Below, in pieces: positions 8,478-15,385 of a DNA stretch of 64,000 bases. The stretch is from positions 10,198 through 74,197 of the forward strand of contig NZ_SLXE01000013.1 in the NCBI RefSeq assembly GCF_004341385.1. Direction: 5' to 3'. The position numbers and the translations under genes are program-made. The DNA is from Uruburuella suis (GTDB lineage Bacteria > Pseudomonadota > Gammaproteobacteria > Burkholderiales > Neisseriaceae). Every line of letters begins with the position of its first letter. The first letter of the stretch is position 1. Below the pieces are notes generated by a model that had not been told where the DNA came from, did not search any database, and saw only the letters and a program-made list of their open reading frames with translations.

Positions 8478-8795
8478 ATGAGCAAAATCACCCCGATTAT
8501 CATGCCCAAATGGGGCCTCACCATGGAAGAAGGCACCGTCGGCGCTTGGCTGGTGGAAGTCGGCACCCAAATCGAAGTGGGCATGCCGATTCTGGATGTG
8601 GAAACCGAAAAGCTCACCAACGCGGTGGAAGCCACCGATGCCGGCCTGCTGCGCCGCCAATTTGCCCAAGCCGGCGAAACCCTGCCGGTGAAATCGCTGC
8701 TGGGCATTATGGCCGATGAGGGCGTGAGCGATGCCGAAATCGAGCAATTTATCGCCAACTGGGTGCCGCCCTCCGCCGATGAGCTGGACGATTAA
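8478..8795 (+). CDS. acoC: Lipoyl-domain-only AcoC (stand-alone acyl carrier)
   Basis: A 105-residue protein consisting of one biotinyl/lipoyl attachment domain. It begins with KITPIIMPKWGLTMEEGTV and has the lipoylation site in DVETEKLTNAVEA (lysine near residue 40). Usual AcoC proteins are several times longer and carry an acyltransferase or alpha/beta-hydrolase-like catalytic part after the lipoyl domain. Here the reading frame ends after a short acidic tail (PPSADELDD) and a clean terminator follows, so this looks like a true short gene rather than a frameshift. Which protein transfers the acetyl group to CoA is not visible, and no lipoamide dehydrogenase gene is linked. Confidence 0.88.
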   Translation: MSKITPIIMPKWGLTMEEGTVGAWLVEVGTQIEVGMPILDVETEKLTNAVEATDAGLLRRQFAQAGETLPVKSLLGIMADEGVSDAEIEQFIANWVPPSADELDD

Positions 8796-8802
8796 ATACC
8801 CG

Positions 8803-8834
8803 CCGCCCGCAAACAAAAATTTGCGGGCGGTTTT
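8803..8834 (+). terminator. Rho-independent terminator of the aco operon
   Basis: CCGCCCGCAAA and TTTGCGGGCGG form an 11-bp perfect stem with a six-base A-rich loop, followed by TTTT, starting eight bases after the acoC stop. It is one of the few terminators here not built from DUS copies. Confidence 0.9.
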
Positions 8835-8846
8835 GATGGTTGTTTG

Positions 8847-8903
8847 ATACCAATTCAAAAAAGTAAGCGAACAAGGCGGCGAGCCGCAGACAGTACAACT
8901 AGT
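8847..8903 (+). repeat. Truncated Correia-like element
   Basis: The left 57 bases of the ATACCAAT-ended element, broken off after CAGTACAACTAGT, where a CGTACGATTA-type repeat begins. Confidence 0.7.
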
Positions 8904-9258
8904 GCGTAGGTACGATTAGCGCAGCGTAATCGTACGCATGCGAAAGGCCGTCTGAACACCATTAAGCACATCGCCAACCAATTGGTTTTCAAATATATTT
9001 ACCACATATTCCGCATATATTCCTAGGGTCTGTTCACAATTCATCCGCGAGTAAGATTTTGAGCGCGAAAGCGTGGCTACAAGGCGAAAAGCACAGCAAG
9101 GTTGAACACCTTGCGAGCATTTTCAACGCAGCAGCGCGTAGGTACGATTAGCGCAGCGTAATCGTACGCATGCGAAAGGTCGTCTGAACACCATTAAGCA
9201 CATCGCCAACTAATTGGTTTCAAACGAAATTTACCGCACATTCCGCATATATTCCCAG
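8904..9258. repeat. Direct duplication upstream of the lipoate ligase gene
   Basis: Segment 8904-9026 is repeated at 9136-9258 with a few substitutions and small gaps. Each copy contains a hairpin of the CGTACGATTA family, a DUS (changed to AGGTCGTCTGAA in the second copy), and CATCGCCAAC(C/T)AATTGGTT followed by TTCCGCATATATTCC. The 109-base spacer has no gene. The second copy ends just before the ligase gene, so the duplicated part may contain its promoter. Confidence 0.75.
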
Positions 9259-9294
9259 CAGAACACACCCCGCCTTTGCCCACAGAAAGCCGCC

Positions 9295-10020
9295 ATGCCC
9301 GCCCTTTTGCCGCCCTTCACCCTCATGCCCGCCGACACCTTCGATTTATCCGCCCGCTCTTGGGCCGACAACGAACGCGCCTTGCTGGCCGCTATCCCCG
9401 CCGCCGAACAAGGCATTGCGCTAATACACGAAGGCGGCGACGGCATCGTGGTGCCGCGCAGCTACCAACAAGGCAAACCCGCTTTTCAAACGGCCTGCCA
9501 AACGCTGGCTGCCGAAGGTTTGCAGGTGCATGTGCGCCTCTCCGGCGGCGGCGTGGTGCCGCAAGGCGCAGGCGTGGTGAACCTGCATTTGGGCTACATC
9601 GTCGACACGTCCAACCCGCTCTTGGTGGCCGAAGCGCATTATCAGGCGCTGTGCGGCTTATTGACTGATTTGTTTGAACATTTCGGCATTCGCACCAGCG
9701 CCCAAACCGTGCAAGGCTCGTTTTGCGACGGCCGCTACAATCTGGCCGCCGCCGGCCGCAAAATCGCCGGCACCGCCCAACATTGGCAACGCGACCCAAG
9801 CGCGCCCAACCGCTACCGCGTGCTCTCGCATGCCGTGATTCTCGCCGCCGACCCCGCCACGCTCACCGAGCGCGCCAACCGCTTCGAGCAGGCGCTGGGC
9901 AGCGACACCCGCTACCGTGCCGACAAAACCACTTCGCTGCTGGAATTGGCCGGCGCAAACGGCGCAGCAAGCTTGGCCGCCTTGCAGGCCATCATCAAAA
10001 CGCATTGCACAATCAATTAA
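9295..10020 (+). CDS. Lipoate-protein ligase / BPL-LplA-LipB family protein
   Basis: A 241-residue protein of the biotin/lipoate ligase fold. HVRLSGGGVVPQGAGVVNLHL (about residues 79-99) corresponds to the nucleotide/lipoate-binding RR-x-SGGG motif of LplA, and CDGRYNLAAAGRKIAGTAQHW (about 143-163) to the lysine-bearing GRKIAGTAQ motif. It probably attaches lipoate (or a related acid) to carrier domains. Because it lies just downstream of the aco operon, the AcoC lipoyl domain is the most likely client; that is inference. Start 9295 is chosen since the product aligns from there and the upstream frame runs into duplicated repeat sequence. It has its own transcription, since a terminator and repeats separate it from acoC. 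Confidence 0.82.
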   Translation: MPALLPPFTLMPADTFDLSARSWADNERALLAAIPAAEQGIALIHEGGDGIVVPRSYQQGKPAFQTACQTLAAEGLQVHVRLSGGGVVPQGAGVVNLHLGYIVDTSNPLLVAEAHYQALCGLLTDLFEHFGIRTSAQTVQGSFCDGRYNLAAAGRKIAGTAQHWQRDPSAPNRYRVLSHAVILAADPATLTERANRFEQALGSDTRYRADKTTSLLELAGANGAASLAALQAIIKTHCTIN

Positions 10021-10045
10021 CTTGGCAACAGATGTTTTTCTAAAA

Positions 10046-10352
10046 AGGCCGTCTGAAAGGTTTCAGACGGCCTTTGTGCACCATGCGTACGATTACGCTT
10101 TGTTTGCACAAAGCTAATCGTACCTACGCCGGTTTTCAGACGGCCTATCTCATCATTCGATAAACATTTCAACGGCTTGAATCATTGCTAACAAAGGCCG
10201 TCTGAAAAAAAGGCCGTCTGAAAGGTTTCAGACGGCATCTGTGCGCCATGCGTACGATTACGCTTTGCTTACACAAAACTAATCGTACCTACGTTGGTTT
10301 TCAGACGGCCTATCCCATCATTCGATAAAAATTTCAATGGCTTAAATAATAA
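10046..10352. repeat. Tandem 165-bp repeat with DUS and CGTACGATTA hairpins
   Basis: Two copies in a row (about 10046-10185 and 10211-10352). Each has a facing DUS pair, the hairpin ATGCGTACGATTACGCTTTG...CTAATCGTACCTACG, another inverted DUS, and CATCATTCGATAAA(A/C)ATTTCAA(C/T)GGCTT. The first DUS pair probably terminates the ligase gene. The rest of the spacer up to gdh (10353-10551) shows no gene. Confidence 0.75.
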
Positions 10353-10551
10353 AAGCACCAATCCGCCCGGCTCCGCCGCAACGCCGCATGCGCCCGCTGC
10401 CGCTTTGATGGTTGCCCTAGAGCAATAAATCCAGTATGTTAGGCTACAAGACACTACATCCGCCACAAGGCCGCATCAATAAACCAAGCCCGGCAAAGTA
10501 GTGCGCACATAATAGCGAAAACCGAACAATCCATAACAGGAAAATTCCATC

Positions 10552-13500
10552 ATGAGCCCCATCGACGCCTTAATCAATCAATTGCAACAATTGGCCGAAA
10601 ACCAAGGCCTGCCTGCCGGCTTTGCCCAATTTCTGCAATATTATTATGAAGATGCCGATATCGACGATTTAAACCATTATGCCTTGCCGCAGCTTTTGGC
10701 CGGCGCGCTGAGCCATTATCACTTTGCCGGCGAGCCGCGCCGGCGCGGGCAGGCGCGTTTGCGCTGCCTGCAGCAAGACACCGAAGCGGCTTTTGCGCCC
10801 GGCAATATGGTGATTGAAATCGTTACCGACGACATGCCTTTTTTGATTGATTCCACCATTTTGAATATCAACAACCACGATGGCCATCTCAATTGGATTG
10901 TGCACCCGGTGATCACCGCCCAGCGCAACGAAGCGGGCGAAATCAAGCAATGGCTGCGCAGCAAAAACAGCGACCCAAACAAAGAATCGCTGATTCAAAT
11001 CAGCCTGCAAGCCCTGCCCGAGCAGCAGGCGCAGGCGCTCAGCGATGCTTTGCAAACCATGCTGGGCAATCTGCACGCGGTGGTAGACGATGAAGCGGCC
11101 ATGCGTGAAAAAATCCGCCACATCCAAGGACAAATCATTGCCGAAGGCCGCACCGAGCAAGCCGAAGTGGTGGCCTTTTTAGAATGGATGGCCAACAACC
11201 ATTATCTCTTCATGGGCTTTTGCGAATACGACCTCATCACCGATGCGGCAGGCGAAGCCCAGCTGCAAGTGGTGGAAGGCAGCGGCTTGGGCATCTTGGC
11301 CCACCGGCGCGCGCCCGCTTATTCTTCGGGCTTTGCCGCTCTGAATGCGGCCGACAAAAAAACCTGGTTGGAGGGTGAGCGGCTGATTCTGAACAAATCG
11401 CAGCGCCGCGCCAATCTGCACCGCAATGCTTATTATGATTTGGTGGGCATTCAAAAGCTGGATGCTTTGGGCAATGTGGTGGGGCAATGGCGCTTCACCG
11501 GCCTCTACACCGCCCAGGCTTATTTATCCAGCGTGTGGGATATTCCCATTCTGCGCCAGAAAAGCCAATATGTGGTCGAGCAGTGCGACTTTATCCGCGG
11601 CGGCTATAAAGACAAAATGCTGCATTTTGTGTTGCAGGCTTATCCGCGCGACGAATTGTTTGAAATCGCCGCACCGGCGCTGGCCGACACCGCCGAGGGC
11701 ATGGTGTCGCTCAACGAGCGCCCGCGCGTGCGCCTGTTTACCCGCACCGATGATTTCAAGCGCTATGTGAGCGCCATTGTTTACCTGCCGCGCGAGCCAT
11801 TCAACACCGAGCTGCGCCAGCGCGTGCGCCGCCATCTGGCCGAAGCTTTTGCCGCCACCGAAAGCGATTTTGCGGTGCAGCTTTTGGGCGAAAGCCCGCT
11901 GGCGCGGCTGCATTTTGTGTTTCGCACCCACGCTTCCACCCTGCCCGATTTCAACACCGCCGCGCTGGAGCAAGACATTCACACCATGGTGCGCGGCTGG
12001 CACAGCGATTGGCAGCAGCTGGCCGCCCAGCAAGGCCTGAGCGCCGAGCAAACCGGCCCTTATGAGCAGGCTTTTTCTGCGGGCTATCGAGAAAATTTCA
12101 GCCCCGCCCAAGCGCTGGAAGATATCCGCGCCATCCAAGTTTTGGATCAACAAGACAACACCGCCATGCGCATGGGCTTGCAGCCGGGCAACCCCGCTGC
12201 GCCTTATTGGCTGAAAATGTATTTCAACGGCACAAGCCCCAGCCTGTCGAAAACCCTGCCCATCATCGAAAACCTCGGCTTGTCGGTGTATGCCGAAGAG
12301 CCCTACCGCATCCGCCGCAGCGGCGCTGAAGTGGGCTTGAGCCATTTCAGCCTCTCTTTGCCCGAAGGCCTGAGCGCCGACTTTATCAATCAAGAAAGCA
12401 CGCGCAGCAATATGCTCGCGCTTCTTGATGCCGTGTGGCAAGGCCGGGTGGAAAACGACCGCTTCAACGCCTTGGTGGCGGCCGCCGGCATCACTTGGCG
12501 CAGCAGCGTGCTGATGCGCGCCTTGGCCAAATTCCTCAAGCAGGCCACGCTGCCTTTCGGCCAGCCTTATGTGGAGCAATGCTTAATGCGCCACGGCGCG
12601 ATTGTGGCCAACTTAGTGGCGCTGTTTCACGCCCGCCTGCATCCCGTCGACGCCGACGAGGCTCGCGCCCAAGCGCTTCAAGCGGCCATCAAAACGCAGC
12701 TGGCCGATGTGCCCAGCCTCGATGAAGACCGCATTCTCAACGCTTTCATGACAGTGATTCTGGCGATTGAGCGCACCAATTTCTGGCAGCCCGATGCCTC
12801 AGGCAAGCCCAAGCAAGACATCAGCTTTAAAATCCGCTCGGCGCAAATCGACTTTCTGCCCAAGCCGCACCCCTTGTTTGAAATCTGGGTATACAGCCCG
12901 CGCGTGGAAGGCACGCATTTGCGCGGCGCCAAAGTGGCGCGCGGCGGCCTGCGCTGGTCGGACCGCATGGAAGACTTCCGCACCGAAGTGCTGGGCTTGG
13001 TAAAAGCGCAAATGGTGAAAAATGCCGTGATTGTGCCGCACGGCTCCAAAGGCGGCTTTGTGTGCAAACAATTGCCGCCGCCCAGCGAGCGCGAAGCCTA
13101 TGCCGCCGAAGGCGTGGCCTGCTATCAGATTTTCATCAACGCGCTGCTCGATCTCACCGACAACCTCAAACAAGGCGATATTATCGCGCCGGCCGATGTG
13201 AAGCGCCGCGATGAAGACGACCCCTATTTGGTGGTGGCCGCCGACAAAGGCACCGCCCGCTTCTCCGATGTGGCCAACGGCATTGCGCAGGCGCACGGCT
13301 TTTGGCTTGATGATGCCTTCGCTTCCGGCGGCTCCGCCGGCTACGACCACAAAGGCATGGGCATCACCGCCCGTGGCGCGTGGGAATCGGTGAAACGCCA
13401 TTTCCGCCACTTGGGCAAAAACATCCAAACCGAAGATTTCACCGTGGTGGGCATCGGCGACATGGGCGGCGATGTGTTTGGCAACGGCATGCTGCTCTCG

Positions 13501-15309
13501 CGCCACATCCGCCTTAAAGCCGCCTTCAACCACCGCCACATCTTTATCGACCCCAATCCCGATGCCGCCACGAGCTTTGCCGAGCGCCAGCGCCTGTTTA
13601 ACGCCGTGGCCGGCTGGGATCAATACGACAGCGCCCTGATTTCCGAGGGCGGCGGCGTGTATGAGCGCAATGTGAAAAGCATCAAGCTCAGCCCCGAAGT
13701 GAAAGCCTGGCTGGGCACCGATGCCGAGAGCCTGCCGCCCAGCGTGCTGATTCACGAACTGCTCAAAGCCGATGTGGAGCTGCTCTACAACGGCGGCATC
13801 GGCACTTATATCAAAGCCAGCACCGAAGCCCACGCCCAAGCGCAAGACCGTGCCAACGACGATTTGCGCGTAGACGGGCGCGACATCAAAGCCAAAGTGT
13901 TGGGCGAAGGCGGCAACCTCGGCGCCACCCAGCTTGGCCGCATCGAATATTGGCAGGCAGGCGGGCGCTGCTGCACCGATGCCATCGACAATTCCGCCGG
14001 CGTCGATTGCTCCGACCACGAAGTGAACATCAAAATCCTGCTCGGCGCCCAAGTGCAGCAAGGCCGCCTCACCCTGCCCGAGCGCAACGAATTGCTCAAG
14101 GAAATGACCGACAACGTGGCCGCCTTGGTGCTGCGCGACAACTACCTGCAAACGCAGATTCTCGCCATGAACCAGCTCAATCCGCACGCCTTTTTACACG
14201 CCCATGCCGATTTGATTATGTTTTTGCGCGAACACGCAGGCTTGAGCCGCAAGCTCGAATTTCTGCCCAACGATGCCGAAATCAAGCAGCGCGACCAAGC
14301 GCAGCAAGGGCTGGCCAATCCCGAAGTGGCGGTGTTGCTCTCCTACAGCAAAATCCATTGCCAAAGCGAATTGCTCGCAAGCGATTTGCCCGACGATGCC
14401 AACTTTCTGCCCGTGCTCACCCAATATTTCCCCGCCGCCCTGCAACAGCGCTATGCCGACCAAATGAGCAGCCATTACCTCAAGCGCGAAATCATCGCCA
14501 ACCAGCTGGCCAACCGCGTGGTCAACCGCATGGGCATCAGCTTTGTGCAGCGCTTCAGCACCGAAATGGATGCCAGCGTGGCCGATGTGGTGCGCGCCTA
14601 TTGGATAGCCAGCGAATTGTTTGACGGCGAAGCGCGTTTTGCCCAAATCGAAGCGCTCGACAACCGCATGCCCGCGCGCGAGCAAATGCAGCTCATGGCC
14701 GCCTTCGCCCGCCTGCTCAACCGCGTGGCACGCCAATTGCTGCGCCACAAGCAGCCCTTTGGCGACATCGGCGCCTTTATCGAACGCTACCGCGCCCCCG
14801 TGCAGCAATTGCTGCAACAGCTGCCACAATGGGTGCGCGCCGAGCAACACCCCGGCGTGCAGAAAGAAGAAGCCAAATTGCAGCGCTTCGGCGTGTTTGA
14901 CGATGCCGACACCGCCTTCTTGGCGCGGCTGCCCTATGCCGAAAACAGCATCGCCATTCTCGACTTGGCGCAGCAGCAGCAACGCGGCCTCGCCGAAGTG
15001 GGCGCAGCCTACTTTGCCCTATCGGAAAAGCTGAGCATGGGCTGGCTCTACCGCGCCATTGCCGCCCTGCCGCGCCACAACCAATGGCAAAACCAAGCCT
15101 GCTTAGCCGTGCGCGAAGACATCCAAACCCTGCATCTGCTCGCCACCGAAAAATGGCTCACCAGCGATGGCAACGCCGAAGCACGCGCCGGGCTCGAAAG
15201 CATTTTGGAAAAAGCCGGCCAGCAAATCAGCGCCATGCAGGCCTATGAGCAAACCGATCTGGCCATGCTCTCCGCCCTCGCCCGCAGCCTGCTCAGATTA
15301 CTGGCTTAA
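10552..15309 (+). CDS. gdhB: NAD-specific glutamate dehydrogenase, large (180-kDa) type
   Basis: A 1585-residue protein of the large bacterial NAD-glutamate dehydrogenase family, which deaminates glutamate to 2-oxoglutarate. The long N-terminal part (about 1-700) holds ACT-like regulatory segments. The catalytic part is recognised by the stretch starting ARGGLRWSDRMEDFRTEVLG (about residues 800-820) with KNAVIVPHGSKGGFV following. The nucleotide-binding domain has VVGIGDMGGDVFGNGML (about 963-979). Length is close to the family's usual 1550-1650. AGGAAAA lies before the ATG. It is a single gene between repeat regions and ends with a DUS hairpin. Such enzymes usually serve glutamate catabolism and are allosterically controlled. 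Confidence 0.95.
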   Translation: MSPIDALINQLQQLAENQGLPAGFAQFLQYYYEDADIDDLNHYALPQLLAGALSHYHFAGEPRRRGQARLRCLQQDTEAAFAPGNMVIEIVTDDMPFLIDSTILNINNHDGHLNWIVHPVITAQRNEAGEIKQWLRSKNSDPNKESLIQISLQALPEQQAQALSDALQTMLGNLHAVVDDEAAMREKIRHIQGQIIAEGRTEQAEVVAFLEWMANNHYLFMGFCEYDLITDAAGEAQLQVVEGSGLGILAHRRAPAYSSGFAALNAADKKTWLEGERLILNKSQRRANLHRNAYYDLVGIQKLDALGNVVGQWRFTGLYTAQAYLSSVWDIPILRQKSQYVVEQCDFIRGGYKDKMLHFVLQAYPRDELFEIAAPALADTAEGMVSLNERPRVRLFTRTDDFKRYVSAIVYLPREPFNTELRQRVRRHLAEAFAATESDFAVQLLGESPLARLHFVFRTHASTLPDFNTAALEQDIHTMVRGWHSDWQQLAAQQGLSAEQTGPYEQAFSAGYRENFSPAQALEDIRAIQVLDQQDNTAMRMGLQPGNPAAPYWLKMYFNGTSPSLSKTLPIIENLGLSVYAEEPYRIRRSGAEVGLSHFSLSLPEGLSADFINQESTRSNMLALLDAVWQGRVENDRFNALVAAAGITWRSSVLMRALAKFLKQATLPFGQPYVEQCLMRHGAIVANLVALFHARLHPVDADEARAQALQAAIKTQLADVPSLDEDRILNAFMTVILAIERTNFWQPDASGKPKQDISFKIRSAQIDFLPKPHPLFEIWVYSPRVEGTHLRGAKVARGGLRWSDRMEDFRTEVLGLVKAQMVKNAVIVPHGSKGGFVCKQLPPPSEREAYAAEGVACYQIFINALLDLTDNLKQGDIIAPADVKRRDEDDPYLVVAADKGTARFSDVANGIAQAHGFWLDDAFASGGSAGYDHKGMGITARGAWESVKRHFRHLGKNIQTEDFTVVGIGDMGGDVFGNGMLLSRHIRLKAAFNHRHIFIDPNPDAATSFAERQRLFNAVAGWDQYDSALISEGGGVYERNVKSIKLSPEVKAWLGTDAESLPPSVLIHELLKADVELLYNGGIGTYIKASTEAHAQAQDRANDDLRVDGRDIKAKVLGEGGNLGATQLGRIEYWQAGGRCCTDAIDNSAGVDCSDHEVNIKILLGAQVQQGRLTLPERNELLKEMTDNVAALVLRDNYLQTQILAMNQLNPHAFLHAHADLIMFLREHAGLSRKLEFLPNDAEIKQRDQAQQGLANPEVAVLLSYSKIHCQSELLASDLPDDANFLPVLTQYFPAALQQRYADQMSSHYLKREIIANQLANRVVNRMGISFVQRFSTEMDASVADVVRAYWIASELFDGEARFAQIEALDNRMPAREQMQLMAAFARLLNRVARQLLRHKQPFGDIGAFIERYRAPVQQLLQQLPQWVRAEQHPGVQKEEAKLQRFGVFDDADTAFLARLPYAENSIAILDLAQQQQRGLAEVGAAYFALSEKLSMGWLYRAIAALPRHNQWQNQACLAVREDIQTLHLLATEKWLTSDGNAEARAGLESILEKAGQQISAMQAYEQTDLAMLSALARSLLRLLA

Positions 15310-15331
15310 TGCAACATCCGCTTGAAAGCAA

Positions 15332-15358
15332 AGGCCGTCTGAAACTTTCAGACGGCCT
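15332..15358 (+). terminator. DUS inverted-repeat terminator after gdhB
   Basis: AGGCCGTCTGAAA and its inverted partner with almost no loop, followed by TTTATT, 23 bases after the stop. Confidence 0.8.
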
Positions 15359-15385
15359 TTATTGACAAAATCACAAACCCGCCAA

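Noticed and set aside
12799..14187. A 462-codon open frame on the minus strand inside gdhB
   Set aside because: It is a shadow of a GC-rich gene; its translation has no domain pattern, while the plus-strand frame is an unmistakable glutamate dehydrogenase.
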